From Chryseobacterium takakiae (lineage in GTDB: Bacteria > Bacteroidota > Bacteroidia > Flavobacteriales > Weeksellaceae), in contig NZ_FQVO01000008.1 of assembly GCF_900129385.1 (NCBI RefSeq), positions 1-64,000 on the forward strand: a DNA stretch of 64,000 nt, written 5' to 3'. The notes beneath the pieces were generated by a model. The model searched no databases, was not told where the DNA came from, and saw only the letters and a list, made by a program, of their open reading frames with translations. The translations under genes were made by a program, and so were the position numbers. Numbering within the stretch: the first letter of the stretch is position 1; each line of letters opens with the position of its first letter. Below are positions 8,793 to 18,312 of this stretch, in pieces.

Positions 8793-9026
8793 TTAGTCTC
8801 TTCTTCCACTCCTCGCTATCAATGCTATAATAACAATGAGAACAATAGCGCCACCAATAATATACACCGGGTTGGCGTACCATTCCGTAGTGGTGGTTGT
8901 ACTGTTTTCCGTAGTAACTACCCCGCCGGCAGTATCTTGTGCAAACGAAAAAATAGACATGAATACTGAAAATGCAAATGCAAGCAGAGCGCTCATTTTA
9001 CTTTTAATAGCTGTAACTGTTTCCAT
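8793..9026 (-). CDS. Small secreted/membrane protein, unknown function
   Basis: 77 aa. A hydrophobic signal-like segment (about 10-29, ending SFAQD) is followed by a Thr-rich linker (TTENSTTTTTEW) and a C-terminal transmembrane helix (about 53-71) ending in a basic ARSGRRD tail. The layout suggests an inner-membrane protein with a short periplasmic part. No family is recognised. It converges on the acyltransferase gene with a shared terminator and has its own divergent upstream region shared with miaE. Confidence 0.7.
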   Translation of the reverse strand: METVTAIKSKMSALLAFAFSVFMSIFSFAQDTAGGVVTTENSTTTTTEWYANPVYIIGGAIVLIVIIALIARSGRRD

Positions 9027-9182
9027 AATGTTTATATTTTTAATTGGTTTTAAAACAATAACAAAAAAAGTACCATCAAGTTTACATAATTCATAAAAAA
9101 GATGAATTTAAATGAAAATCTTCAAACAAAATAAACTTCTGTCATATCACAAAATATTTTAATTTTACACAAAATTTAAAGC

Positions 9183-9764
9183 ATGTTTAAGTTGAAACTT
9201 CCTACCGACCCAAGGTGGGCAAATATTGCAGAAGGAAACATTGAAGAAATTTTAACGGATCATGCATGGTGTGAGCAGAAAGCGGCTACCAATGCAATCG
9301 GACTGATCACAATGCTACCCGAATATCCGGAAATCGTTACAGAACTTCTCGCCATTGCGCAGGAAGAGCTGGAACATTTCAGGCAGGTTCATGAGATTAT
9401 TAAGAAGAGAGGATACACCTTTGGCCGTACCCGAAAAGATGATTATGTGAACGAACTGGTAAATTTCATCCAGAAAGGAGGAAACAGAGATGATCTTATT
9501 GTTGATAAAATGCTTTTCGCAGCCATGATTGAAGCCAGAAGCTGCGAACGGTTCAAAGTGCTTACAGAGAATATAAAAGATGAAGAGCTTAAAATATTCT
9601 ACAGAGAATTAATGATTTCTGAAGCTAATCATTACACCACATTCATTGGGTTTGCAAGACAATTGGGTAATGAACAGAAAGTAAATGCAAGATGGGAAGA
9701 ATGGCTGGAATATGAAGCCAAAATCATACAGTCTTACGGAAAAGGAGAAACTATCCACGGATAA
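9183..9764 (+). CDS. miaE: tRNA-(ms2io6A) hydroxylase, MiaE family
   Basis: 193 aa, normal for MiaE, a non-haem diiron enzyme that hydroxylates the isopentenyl side chain of ms2i6A37 in tRNA. The four-helix ferritin-like fold shows its ligands: DHAWCEQKAA near residue 30, AQEELEHFRQVHE near 60, MIEARSCERF near 115, and SEANHYTTF near 145, each with Glu or the ExxH pair. The DUF502 gene follows 12 nt downstream on the same strand, so the two may be cotranscribed. Confidence 0.9.
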   Translation: MFKLKLPTDPRWANIAEGNIEEILTDHAWCEQKAATNAIGLITMLPEYPEIVTELLAIAQEELEHFRQVHEIIKKRGYTFGRTRKDDYVNELVNFIQKGGNRDDLIVDKMLFAAMIEARSCERFKVLTENIKDEELKIFYRELMISEANHYTTFIGFARQLGNEQKVNARWEEWLEYEAKIIQSYGKGETIHG

Positions 9765-9776
9765 ACTATATTTAAG

Positions 9777-10394
9777 TTGAAAAAGCTGACGTTTGAAAAT
9801 ATTGCCAATTTCTTCCTGAAAAACTTCTTTCAGGGGCTTGTCATTATTGGTCCTATCGGATTGACAATGTTTGTAATCTGGTATGTGGTCACATCCATTG
9901 ACAATATTATTCCGTCACTTGCCAAAGAAATCCCCGGACTGGTTTTTATTTCAACCATAGTGTTCACAGCAATTTTAGGATACTTAGGAAACAAATTTGT
10001 AGTTGGGCGGTTCTTTTTTGACGCGATGGATCGTCTTCTTGAAAAAACTCCGGGCGTAAAACACATTTATACTCCCACAAAAGACGTCATGTCTTCCTTT
10101 GTTGGAGATAAGAAAAAATTTAATGATCCGGTATGGGTAAAAACCAATGAAAATCCTGAAATCTGGAGAATCGGTTTTCTCACACAGAAAGAAATGGCAG
10201 ATGTCGAAAAGCATAATTATGTTGCGGTGTATCTGCCGCATTCCTATGCTATTTCAGGATGGGTAATTGTTACGGAAGAAAAAAACATCAAACCGGTAGT
10301 GGGCATGACGGCTGCTTCAGCAATGAAATTTGCGGTAAGCGGCGGCGTAGCAGGTTTCCACTCGGATGATAATATCTTTAAAGCTCCGGAATAG
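9777..10394 (+). CDS. DUF502 membrane protein
   Basis: 205 aa. Two transmembrane helices (about 16-37 and 50-72) and the conserved pattern LEKTPGVKHIYTPTKDVMSSF (about 83-103) mark the DUF502 family of inner-membrane proteins, whose role is unsettled. The reading frame has TTG as its likely start (9777), since no ATG occurs before the conserved first helix. It follows miaE by 12 nt. Confidence 0.85.
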   Translation: MKKLTFENIANFFLKNFFQGLVIIGPIGLTMFVIWYVVTSIDNIIPSLAKEIPGLVFISTIVFTAILGYLGNKFVVGRFFFDAMDRLLEKTPGVKHIYTPTKDVMSSFVGDKKKFNDPVWVKTNENPEIWRIGFLTQKEMADVEKHNYVAVYLPHSYAISGWVIVTEEKNIKPVVGMTAASAMKFAVSGGVAGFHSDDNIFKAPE

Positions 10395-10480
10395 CAAGGC
10401 TTTAAAACACATTATCTTTTGATGAATTTGAAATTATTTCAAATAAAAAATTCTTACAAAACAATCTAATAAATACTATC

Positions 10481-11857
10481 ATGAACTTACCGTACGCGGA
10501 ACCTTTCCGCATTAAAATGATTGAGGAAATCCGCCAATCAACAAGAGAAGAAAGAGAACAATGGCTTAAAGAAGCAAACTATAATTTATTTAATCTAAAA
10601 TCTTCACAGGTTTTCATCGACCTTCTTACCGACTCCGGTACCGGAGCGATGTCCGACAGACAATGGGGCGCTTTGATGATGGGTGATGAAAGCTACGCAG
10701 GCTCACGTTCTTTTGAGCAGCTTCACCAGACCGTTCAGAATATCACAGGCTTTAAATATCTTTTACCTACGCATCAGGGAAGAGCTGCAGAAAATGTTTT
10801 ATTTTCCGTTCTGGTAAAAGAAGGAGACGTAGTTCCAGGAAACTCTCATTTCGACACTACAAAAGGACACATCGAATTCAGAAAGGCCCATGCCATCGAT
10901 TGTACAATAGACGAAGCGTTCGATATTAATGACCTTCATCCTTTTAAAGGAAATATTAACCTTGAAAAGCTGGAGGAAGTTTATAAAAAGTATCCTAAAG
11001 AAAATATCCCTTTCTGCCTTATTACCATCACCTGTAATTCTTCCGGTGGACAGCCTGTATCCTTGGAAAATATGAAAGCGGTAAAAGAACTTTCCGATAA
11101 ATATGGAGTACCTGTTTTCTTTGATTCTGCGAGATTTGCAGAAAATGCGTATTTCATCAAGAAAAGAGAAGCAGGACAGGAGAACAGAAGCATCAAAGAA
11201 ATCTGTAAAGAAATTTTTTCCTACGGTGACGGGATGACGATGAGTTCTAAAAAGGACGGCTTGGTAAATATCGGAGGCTTTATTGCTTTAAATAACGAAG
11301 AAGTTTTCAGAAAGGCTTCTAATTTCACAATTATTTATGAAGGTTTCATTACCTATGGAGGAATGGCCGGAAGAGATATGGCCGCATTGGCAGTTGGTCT
11401 TGATGAAGCGACAGAATTTGCTTATTTAGAAAGCCGAATTTCCCAGGTAGAATATCTTGGAAATAAATTAATAGAATACGGAATCCCTGTTCAAAAACCG
11501 ATTGGTGGGCACGCTGTTTTCATTGATTCTTTGAATTTCCTTCCAAAAGTTGACCGTTCGGAATATCCTGCGCAAACGTTGGGACTTGAAATCTATAAAG
11601 AAGCGGGAATTAGAACCGTAGAAATCGGGACATTATTGGCCGACAGAGATCCTGAAACAAGAGAAAACCGTTATCCTAAGCTGGAATTGGTGCGTTTGGC
11701 CATCCCAAGAAGAACATATACCAACAACCATATGGATTATATTGCTGCCGCTATCAGGAACGTTTATGAAAGACGTGATGAAATTGCAAAAGGCTATAAA
11801 ATAACCTGGGAACCGGATCTGTTGAGACATTTCACGGTTCAGCTTGAAGAAGCTTAA
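10481..11857 (+). CDS. tnaA: Tryptophanase
   Basis: 458 aa, PLP-dependent beta-eliminating lyase that splits L-tryptophan to indole, pyruvate and ammonia. Family marks are IDLLTDSGTGAMS, MGDESYAGSRS, THQGR (phosphate loop), DSARFAENAYFIK and MSSKKDG with the PLP lysine (about residue 250). Tyrosine phenol-lyase is the close alternative. It carries an Arg in the C-terminal segment RSMERG, whereas this protein has RTVEIG as in tryptophanases, which favours tnaA. No leader peptide or tryptophan permease gene is adjacent, so E. coli-type attenuation is not apparent. A very strong terminator follows. Confidence 0.9.
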   Translation: MNLPYAEPFRIKMIEEIRQSTREEREQWLKEANYNLFNLKSSQVFIDLLTDSGTGAMSDRQWGALMMGDESYAGSRSFEQLHQTVQNITGFKYLLPTHQGRAAENVLFSVLVKEGDVVPGNSHFDTTKGHIEFRKAHAIDCTIDEAFDINDLHPFKGNINLEKLEEVYKKYPKENIPFCLITITCNSSGGQPVSLENMKAVKELSDKYGVPVFFDSARFAENAYFIKKREAGQENRSIKEICKEIFSYGDGMTMSSKKDGLVNIGGFIALNNEEVFRKASNFTIIYEGFITYGGMAGRDMAALAVGLDEATEFAYLESRISQVEYLGNKLIEYGIPVQKPIGGHAVFIDSLNFLPKVDRSEYPAQTLGLEIYKEAGIRTVEIGTLLADRDPETRENRYPKLELVRLAIPRRTYTNNHMDYIAAAIRNVYERRDEIAKGYKITWEPDLLRHFTVQLEEA

Positions 11858-11865
11858 AAAAAAGC

Positions 11866-11906
11866 GGTTCGGGCTCAAAACGAAGTTTTGAGCCCGAACC
11901 TTTATA
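11866..11906 (+). terminator. Strong terminator after tnaA
   Basis: A perfect 16-bp stem (11866-11881 with 11885-11900) and a 3-nt GAA loop lie directly after the tnaA stop. The A-rich left flank makes it bidirectional for the minus-strand gene ending at 11922. Confidence 0.9.
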
Positions 11907-11921
11907 AAAGACTACGTAAGA

Positions 11922-13142
11922 TTATTTCTTTGAAATTCTGTATAGTTTTCCGCTATCGGTTACTGCATATAAATTGCCGTCGCTGCCATTTAAAACATCT
12001 CTGAAACGCTCTTTTTCATCTGTTAAAAGCCTTTCTTCACCAACAACTTTATTATCTTTCATAACAATCCTGTTGATATGCTCTCCGCTGAGACAGCCGA
12101 TCATCAGGTTTCCTTTCCATTCCTCAATATTTCCGGTATAAAATGTTACGCCGCTTGGAGAGATTACCGGATCCCAATAATAAACAGGCTGTTCGGTTCC
12201 TGCTTCTTGAGTAGTCCCGTTATTAATTTTTTCTCCGGAATATTCAATTCCGTAAGTGACATCTCCCCAACCGTAATTTTTTCCGGCTTTGATTAGATTA
12301 ATTTCATCACCGCCTCTTGGCCCCATCTCAACATCCCAAAGGTTTCCGTTGGTGTCAATCGCCATTCCCTGAGGATTTCGGATTCCATATGCATAGATTT
12401 CAGGCTTAAATCCTGTTTTGCCGATAAATGGATTTCCCGGAGCCGGCATTCCATCTTTTGTAATCTTTAAGATCTTTCCTAAATAATTATCCGTGCGCTG
12501 GGCATACACTCTTGTCTGCTTATCGGACCGTTCTCCTGTGCTCACAAATAAATTTCCGTCTTTGTCGAAAGCCAATCTGCTGCCGTAATGCTTATCTCCA
12601 TCATATGTTGGAGTTGCCCTGAATATCACCTTCACCCCAGAAATTGTTTTGAAATCCGGAGACAATTTTCCTTTTCCTACTGCGGTATGATTTCCTTTTT
12701 CATACGGTTCTGAAAAACTAAAGTAAATAATATTGTTGGTGGCGAAATCCGGATCTAAGGCTACATCTAGCATTCCTCCCTGACCTTTGGAATCAGCTTT
12801 TGGAAAACCTTCAATTTTTGATATTTGTTTTCCGTCAGTGGAAACAATATTCATATATCCTCTTTTATCGGTAATTAGTAGCCTTCCGTCCGGTAGATTA
12901 ATAATTCCCCAAGGCTTCCCTAAATCTTTACTTAAGACTTCAACCTGATAAGGCGTTGAGGTTTTTACGGCCTTAATTCTTGTCTGGCCGGCAAAGGCAG
13001 GCTTATATTCCGGAGAGTTTGGCGCTTTTGTCTCAACGCTTCCGTCATTTCCTGCCTGCTGCGCATTAACTTTACCTTCCTTGCACGATGCAAGAATGAG
13101 AAAAAGACTAACTGCTGAAATGTAAAGTTTATTGATTTTCAT
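11922..13142 (-). CDS. PQQ-dependent aldose-sugar-dehydrogenase-like lipoprotein
   Basis: 406 aa from the ATG at 13142. A lipobox LILASC follows a basic N-terminus, so the longer frame reaching 13205 is unlikely to be used. The six-bladed propeller shows the glucose/sorbosone dehydrogenase marks: LGKPWGI near the start, GGMLDVALDPDF, GSRLAFDKDGNLFVSTG, YAYGIRNPQGMA, MGPRGGDEINLI and YGWGDVTYG. Such enzymes oxidise aldoses in the periplasm with PQQ; whether this bacterium makes PQQ cannot be seen here. It is divergent from uvrB. Confidence 0.85.
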   Translation of the reverse strand: MKINKLYISAVSLFLILASCKEGKVNAQQAGNDGSVETKAPNSPEYKPAFAGQTRIKAVKTSTPYQVEVLSKDLGKPWGIINLPDGRLLITDKRGYMNIVSTDGKQISKIEGFPKADSKGQGGMLDVALDPDFATNNIIYFSFSEPYEKGNHTAVGKGKLSPDFKTISGVKVIFRATPTYDGDKHYGSRLAFDKDGNLFVSTGERSDKQTRVYAQRTDNYLGKILKITKDGMPAPGNPFIGKTGFKPEIYAYGIRNPQGMAIDTNGNLWDVEMGPRGGDEINLIKAGKNYGWGDVTYGIEYSGEKINNGTTQEAGTEQPVYYWDPVISPSGVTFYTGNIEEWKGNLMIGCLSGEHINRIVMKDNKVVGEERLLTDEKERFRDVLNGSDGNLYAVTDSGKLYRISKK

Positions 13143-13299
13143 ATTCTTATGATTAAATGATTGTGCTGAAGAATGGAAAAATGATGCCAATGGATACAAA
13201 GGCAAGAAATATATAATGCATATTTATTTGCTGAAAACTTTACCGTTGTAAATCGTCTTTGAGGTATCGAATACTTTTCGTTGACAAATATATCTTTCG

Positions 13300-13307
13300 T
13301 ATTTTTG
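13300..13307 (+). promoter_or_regulatory. uvrB -7 promoter box
   Basis: TATTTTTG matches TAnnTTTG and lies 22 nt before the uvrB ATG. A TTG sits at 13281-13283, slightly too near for a canonical -33 box. An inverted TATATTTG match at 13292-13285 could serve the divergent lipoprotein gene. Confidence 0.5.
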
Positions 13308-13329
13308 TTAGATAAGATCACAATTTTCT

Positions 13330-15321
13330 ATGCAATTCAAACTTCAATCAGAATATAAACCTACCGGAGACCAGCCGCAAGCTATTGAAAAGCTAACCGA
13401 AGGCGTTAAAATCGGTGAAAAATACCAGACCCTTCTCGGAGTTACCGGATCCGGGAAAACTTTTACCGTAGCGAATGTGGTTCAGAATGTTCAGAAGCCC
13501 ACGCTTGTTCTGGCTCACAATAAAACACTGGCGGCACAATTATTCATGGAATTCAAGGAATTTTTTCCTGAGAATGCCGTTGAATATTTTGTCAGTTATT
13601 ATGACTATTACCAGCCGGAAGCCTACATTGCCACTACCGGAACTTATATCGAAAAGGACCTCAGCATCAATGAAGAAGTCGAAAAATTAAGACTTTCTGC
13701 TACCGCAAGTCTGCTTTCGGGAAGAAGAGATGTTTTAATTGTAGCTTCGGTTTCATGTATTTATGGTATCGGAAATCCTACGGAATTTCATAAATCACTT
13801 ATTTCTATCGCTATCGGAGAGAAAGTAACACGCACAGCACTGCTTCATTCTTTGGTTAATGCTTTATATTCCAGGACATTAAACGAGTTTCAAAGAGGGA
13901 CTTTCCGTGTAAAAGGTGATGTTATTGATGTTTTTCCGGCTTACGCGGATAACGCTGTACGAATTCAGTTTTTTGGCGATGAAATCGAAAAAATTCAAAG
14001 CTTCGACCCTGTTTCCGGAAATGTAACTTCTAATTTTGAGCAGATTCAGATTTATCCGGCTAATCTTTTTGTAACCTCCAAAGAAACCCTGAATGGTGCC
14101 ATTCGAAATATTCAGGACGATTTGGTAAAACAGGTTGATTTTTTCAATTCGATAGAAAAACCTTTAGAGGCTAAAAGATTACAGGAAAGAACTGAGCTGG
14201 ATCTTGAAATGATTAAAGAATTAGGCTATTGTTCAGGAATAGAGAACTATTCCAGGTATCTTGACGGAAGATTGCCCGGCACAAGACCTTTCTGCCTTCT
14301 TGATTATTTTCCTAAAGATTATTTAATGGTAATTGATGAGAGCCACGTTACGGTTCCCCAGGTTCACGCGATGTATGGAGGCGACCGAAGCAGGAAAGAA
14401 TCTCTGGTGGAATACGGTTTCAGGCTTCCTGCCGCGATGGACAACCGACCTTTAAAGTTTGAAGAATTTGAGGCAATACAGAACCAGGTTATTTATGTTT
14501 CGGCAACACCGGCAGATTATGAGCTGGAAAAAACCGGCGGAGCTTATATTGAGCAGATTATCCGTCCGACCGGTCTTCTGGATCCTATTATTGAGATAAG
14601 ACCTACTGTTAATCAGATTGATGATTTGATGGAGGAAATTCAAAAAAGGGCAGACTTGGACGAAAGAGTTTTGGTAACTACCCTGACAAAGAAGATGGCG
14701 GAAGAATTAACCAAATATTTTACAAAATTCGGAATCAGAACAAGATATATCCACTCTGATGTTGAAACCCTGGAGCGTATTCAGATTATGCAGGACTTAA
14801 GAGTAGGTCTTTTTGATGTTTTGATTGGAGTCAATTTATTAAGGGAAGGTCTTGATTTGCCGGAAGTTTCATTGGTTGCCATTCTGGACGCCGATAAAGA
14901 AGGCATGCTGAGAAGCCGAAGATCTATGATTCAGACAGTGGGGCGTGCCGCAAGGAACCTTAATGGCCGAGCCATCATGTATGCCGATAAGATAACCAAA
15001 TCTATGCAGGCCACCCTGGATGAAACTGAATACCGTAGAGCCAAACAAATGGAATATAATAAGCAGCATGGAAAAGTACCTGTTGCTTTAAATAAAAAGA
15101 TATCTGAAAGTTTAGTGGGAAGAACCAAAGATTTCCCGGACGAAAAATACACTCAGAAAGAGATTCTTCAGAAGGTTGCCGAAGCCAAAGCAAGCTACAC
15201 TTCCGAAGATATCGAAAAGGCAATTGCCCAAAAGCAGAAAGAAATGGAATCCGCCGCGAAAAACCTGGATTTCATTAAGGCCGCAAAATTAAGGGACGAA
15301 ATTGCCGCTTTGAAAGGATAA
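13330..15321 (+). CDS. uvrB: UvrABC excinuclease subunit B
   Basis: 663 aa, full length. UvrB verifies damage and positions UvrC in nucleotide excision repair. Visible are TGDQPQAI, the Walker A GVTGSGKT (about 39-46), the beta-hairpin region YYDYYQPEAY (about 93-102), VIDESH (DEAD-like box), the helicase motifs GVNLLREGLDLPEVSLV and QTVGRAARN, and the C-terminal UVR domain (about 622-660, ending AAKLRDEIAALKG) that binds UvrC. It is monocistronic, with a GC-rich terminator that begins at the stop codon. Confidence 0.98.
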   Translation: MQFKLQSEYKPTGDQPQAIEKLTEGVKIGEKYQTLLGVTGSGKTFTVANVVQNVQKPTLVLAHNKTLAAQLFMEFKEFFPENAVEYFVSYYDYYQPEAYIATTGTYIEKDLSINEEVEKLRLSATASLLSGRRDVLIVASVSCIYGIGNPTEFHKSLISIAIGEKVTRTALLHSLVNALYSRTLNEFQRGTFRVKGDVIDVFPAYADNAVRIQFFGDEIEKIQSFDPVSGNVTSNFEQIQIYPANLFVTSKETLNGAIRNIQDDLVKQVDFFNSIEKPLEAKRLQERTELDLEMIKELGYCSGIENYSRYLDGRLPGTRPFCLLDYFPKDYLMVIDESHVTVPQVHAMYGGDRSRKESLVEYGFRLPAAMDNRPLKFEEFEAIQNQVIYVSATPADYELEKTGGAYIEQIIRPTGLLDPIIEIRPTVNQIDDLMEEIQKRADLDERVLVTTLTKKMAEELTKYFTKFGIRTRYIHSDVETLERIQIMQDLRVGLFDVLIGVNLLREGLDLPEVSLVAILDADKEGMLRSRRSMIQTVGRAARNLNGRAIMYADKITKSMQATLDETEYRRAKQMEYNKQHGKVPVALNKKISESLVGRTKDFPDEKYTQKEILQKVAEAKASYTSEDIEKAIAQKQKEMESAAKNLDFIKAAKLRDEIAALKG

Positions 15322-15360
15322 ATTTTCGGCGGCAGCTTTGCTGCCGCCGAAAATTTTATA
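15320..15360 (+). terminator. Terminator overlapping the uvrB stop
   Basis: A 17-bp stem (15320-15336 with 15340-15356) and TTT loop, with a GC-rich GGCGGCAGC core and A/T flanks. It begins within the uvrB stop codon and can act in both directions. Confidence 0.9.
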
Positions 15361-15395
15361 TTTGATAAAAAATTTGTACTCTTCTGCTTGGTTTT

Positions 15396-15638
15396 TTATC
15401 TTCTTGTAAGACCGGAACGAATTGGAGCTAATAAATCCATCAGTCCATTCAGTTTTATCTCATAAATAGTTGACAGCTGCATTCCCAGTTTTCCTTTCGG
15501 CATTCCCTGTCTCTGGAACCACTCCAGATAGCTTATCGGCAGATCTGCCAGTATTGTTCCCTGATACTTCCCAAAAGGCATTTTCACCTCACAAATTTCT
15601 TTCAATATTTCCGGGTTTATTCCGCTCTCCATCATCAT
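15396..15638 (-). CDS. DUF3820 family protein
   Basis: 80 aa. The core MPFGKYQGTILADLPISYLEW (about 20-40) is the DUF3820 signature, a small fold related to the quorum-sensing-regulator/exonuclease-associated modules; the function is unknown. It starts inside the end of the AI-2E-family gene (4-bp ATGA overlap), so it is translated as the last gene of the minus-strand membrane-protein operon. Three Met codons stand in a row at the start; the first is used here. Confidence 0.85.
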   Translation of the reverse strand: MMMESGINPEILKEICEVKMPFGKYQGTILADLPISYLEWFQRQGMPKGKLGMQLSTIYEIKLNGLMDLLAPIRSGLTRR

Positions 15639-16720
15639 ACAATTAAATTTATTTTTTCTTCCAGCTCATCATCTTTATCCGGAAGCTTAAGATCCGGGGT
15701 ATCATCATCTGAAAATTCATTCCTATATACCTGAATCAGAAGCAATGTTAAAGATATTAGAATCGGTCCGAAAACCAGCCCCATGAAGCCGAAAAGATTC
15801 ATCCCCATAATAATTCCGAATACCGTATTTAATGGATGAATATCCTCTAATTTTTTTAAGAGGGTAAAACGCAAAACATTATCTGTTAATCCTACCACTA
15901 CCATGCAATAGGCAGCCAGCCCCAATCCGGTTCCCGTATCGCCTTCTGCGATCATATAAATGCAGATCGGCACATAAATGATTGCTGCACCTACTACAGG
16001 AATCATAGACGCTGCAGCCGTTAAGGCAAACAGCAGTACAGGACTTGGTGCACCGAAAATAAAATATCCTACAAGAGCAACAACTCCCTGCCCAAGAGCG
16101 ACTACGGGTATTCCAATCGCATTGGCCATGATGAGCTTTCTCATTTTTTCGCCTATCAGCGATACATTTGATCTTTTCAGCGGTGCAGAAGAGGATAGTA
16201 TTCTTTCAAAAAATCTTGGTTTTTCGAGCATGAAATAAAGGATAAAATACATGGACATTACCACAGTTAGTGTATTAACAGTCCCACTCAGTGCTTTTGT
16301 AGAAAACTGTCCGACATTGTTTTTAAGCTTATCCATATTTTCCTTACTTAAAATATCAAATCCTATTTTTGAATAAATGTAAGTGTGGATTTTCTCAAGG
16401 AAGATATTAAACTTATCCATATATGCCTGAGCATTTCCAAGTTTTTCAATTAAAAGATCCCCGATAAAGTAAATAGGAAGAATAAGAACAATAAGGCTCG
16501 CAAACATTAAAGCCAGGGAAGAAGCCCAGGGCTTCCACTTTTTTTCTTCCTGAAGGTAAAAATTATACTTTCTGCAAACCACATAAATGGTGATAGCGCC
16601 TAACACAGATGGAATAAAAAGTGCAAGATTAAAACAGATCAAGCCTGCCAAAATAAGAATTATGGCAAGCAGCGCAACCTGCTTTATTTTTATACTGCTT
16701 ATTTGTTCTTCTTTATTCAT
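15635..16720 (-). CDS. AI-2E family transporter / PerM-like permease
   Basis: 361 aa from the ATG at 16720 (MNKEEQISSIKIKQVALLAI). That start overlaps the preceding gene's stop as TAATG; a longer frame to 16825 lies inside that gene and is not needed. About eight transmembrane helices, with the conserved PxxxGAxxxxxP segment (MIPVVGAAIIYVPICIYMI) and a C-terminal GIIMGMNLFGFMGLVFGPILISL, are typical of the family, whose members export solutes or act as sodium antiporters. The substrate is unknown. It has a Glu/Asp-rich cytoplasmic tail. Confidence 0.85.
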   Translation of the reverse strand: MNKEEQISSIKIKQVALLAIILILAGLICFNLALFIPSVLGAITIYVVCRKYNFYLQEEKKWKPWASSLALMFASLIVLILPIYFIGDLLIEKLGNAQAYMDKFNIFLEKIHTYIYSKIGFDILSKENMDKLKNNVGQFSTKALSGTVNTLTVVMSMYFILYFMLEKPRFFERILSSSAPLKRSNVSLIGEKMRKLIMANAIGIPVVALGQGVVALVGYFIFGAPSPVLLFALTAAASMIPVVGAAIIYVPICIYMIAEGDTGTGLGLAAYCMVVVGLTDNVLRFTLLKKLEDIHPLNTVFGIIMGMNLFGFMGLVFGPILISLTLLLIQVYRNEFSDDDTPDLKLPDKDDELEEKINLIV

Positions 16721-17469
16721 TATTTGTTTAATAATATTTGTCTTGGTTTTCCCAGGTAAGCACAGTATGTTGAATACATTACTGCAAGGATAAACGGAGC
16801 CGTAACAATAATTCCGATGCAGCACAGGATTAATCCCGCAGCACTGATCAGAAGCCCCAAAAGGGATGTACCTAAAAATGTACCATAATTGTCTTTTGCA
16901 ATATTATATGTTTTGCTGAGTGCATCCATCGCCGTAGCATTTTCAAACAAGAGGATTGGATAACCCAATAAGAAAAGAGGAAAAACAAATAAGAAAGGAA
17001 GCCCGCACAATGCTATGGAAATTCCTAAAATAATATTTGTAATCAAACTGTAAACAAGAATATTACCAAAATTTTGCCTGTAGCCGATAAATAAATCCGA
17101 AAAATCAATACCGATCTTGCTATTGTATTTATTAGCAATATAGATAAGTCCTACATAAAGCGGAGACAACAAAACATTCAGAATAAATGAAAATGAATAA
17201 TAGAAGGGAGCTCCCGGCCCATTCCAGTATTCATATTTATAAAAACTGCTGTCATCAAAATCATCAAAACTTCTGAAATCCCTGAAGCCTCCCCAGGAAT
17301 TATATCCTGTAACGGATTGTACAATAGTATCGGCAATTATGGAAATTATCATCACTACAATCGCATAAAGGAAAATTCCTTTGTACATCTCAAAAGCATG
17401 AGTAATAATAGAGCCTGTATTTCTTTCCGGAACCGAGCCCTGCTGATCAAATTCATTAAATTCTGACAT
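16720..17469 (-). CDS. Multi-pass membrane protein, unknown function
   Basis: 249 aa from ATG 17469 (MSEFNEFDQQG); an in-frame ATG at 17526 would add 19 residues but begins only 18 nt past the previous stop and adds no recognisable sequence. About six transmembrane helices follow an acidic, soluble N-terminus. The segment RNTGSIITHAFEMYKG resembles amphipathic elements before helix 1 in glycerophosphodiester-phosphodiesterase membrane-domain-like proteins. The next gene upstream encodes a similar protein, so the pair looks duplicated. No catalytic motif is visible. Confidence 0.7.
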   Translation of the reverse strand: MSEFNEFDQQGSVPERNTGSIITHAFEMYKGIFLYAIVVMIISIIADTIVQSVTGYNSWGGFRDFRSFDDFDDSSFYKYEYWNGPGAPFYYSFSFILNVLLSPLYVGLIYIANKYNSKIGIDFSDLFIGYRQNFGNILVYSLITNIILGISIALCGLPFLFVFPLFLLGYPILLFENATAMDALSKTYNIAKDNYGTFLGTSLLGLLISAAGLILCCIGIIVTAPFILAVMYSTYCAYLGKPRQILLNK

Positions 17470-17543
17470 GGTATTATGTTTTAATGTTGTTTCTTCCAAA
17501 TTTAATTTTTTTTGGCAGAAATTCATTAAAAAACTATGCGAAA

Positions 17544-18266
17544 TTAATTTTTCTCTGAAAAAATGACCTTATAAAGTGAATAAATCATTGCATTCCAGAA
17601 AGGAAATGTGAACAAGCCTCCAACGAAAAATAAGGTAAATCCGATATATTTAAAAATCACGGCAACTATGACACAAACAAATATTTCCAGAAAATACATT
17701 TTCAAAGCTTTAAAATTCAAAGAAATTGATTCGAGGATTGTTCGGTTCATAAAAAACATCATTGGTGCTACAAAAATTGTAATGCAAACCCAGACAACAG
17801 GCAAAATTAAAGTATTGAAGATCATGGCATAGATCAAAAACCAAAAAAGTCCGTATGAAATATATCTGAAGAAATTTGTTCCGTTATAACCCGCCAGTAA
17901 ATCGCTGATCTGCACCTTTTCATTCAGATCAATCTTTCTGAAAATCTGAAAGAGACCAAGATTTAAAGGATATAGAAAAACCAGCGTTCCCAGTAATGCA
18001 TAGCTAAAATATCTAGAATTATCCGTTTGTCCAAGTTCCGCAGCTTTTGCCAGATATGCATCCATTCCGTTCTGATAGGCTTCGATAAGCTGTTGTTGCT
18101 GCTCCAGTACACCAAACCTTTCAGCAAAGAAAAACATCGATGTGAAAAATATGGCAAAGTAAAGTACTGAAAACATCAGCTGAAAAATCAGTGTCTTATT
18201 CCAATAGAAAAATGCCTGCTTCAGTATAAAATCAAGACCCGGTTTCTGTGGATATTTATTTTCCAT
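17544..18266 (-). CDS. Multi-pass membrane protein, paralogue of its neighbour
   Basis: 240 aa with about five to six hydrophobic helices. The N-terminus MENKYPQKPGLDFILKQAFFYWNKTL has the same amphipathic-then-helix layout as the downstream gene, and both end with a hydrophobic helix and short polar tail. It is first gene of the four-gene minus-strand operon (two such proteins, AI-2E permease, DUF3820). It has a TACTTTTG -7 box 14 nt before the ATG. Function unknown. Confidence 0.7.
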   Translation of the reverse strand: MENKYPQKPGLDFILKQAFFYWNKTLIFQLMFSVLYFAIFFTSMFFFAERFGVLEQQQQLIEAYQNGMDAYLAKAAELGQTDNSRYFSYALLGTLVFLYPLNLGLFQIFRKIDLNEKVQISDLLAGYNGTNFFRYISYGLFWFLIYAMIFNTLILPVVWVCITIFVAPMMFFMNRTILESISLNFKALKMYFLEIFVCVIVAVIFKYIGFTLFFVGGLFTFPFWNAMIYSLYKVIFSEKN

Positions 18267-18280
18267 TTAAAAATTTTGTG

Positions 18281-18308
18281 CAAAAGTAAACATCAATAAT
18301 TACTTTTG
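18281..18308. promoter_or_regulatory. Back-to-back promoters of the membrane operon and pabB
   Basis: An inverted repeat CAAAAGTAA (18281-18289) and TTACTTTTG (18300-18308) carries two outward-facing -7 boxes: TACTTTTG on plus at 18301-18308 and the same on minus at 18288-18281. A TTTG at 18275-18278 could be the plus -33. The two promoters overlap, so firing of one probably interferes with the other. Confidence 0.55.
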
Positions 18309-18312
18309 CGGA

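Noticed and set aside
10395..10480. TnaC-like leader peptide before tnaA
   Set aside because: The 86-nt gap has no short frame with a Trp codon and no hairpin like that of tna operons.
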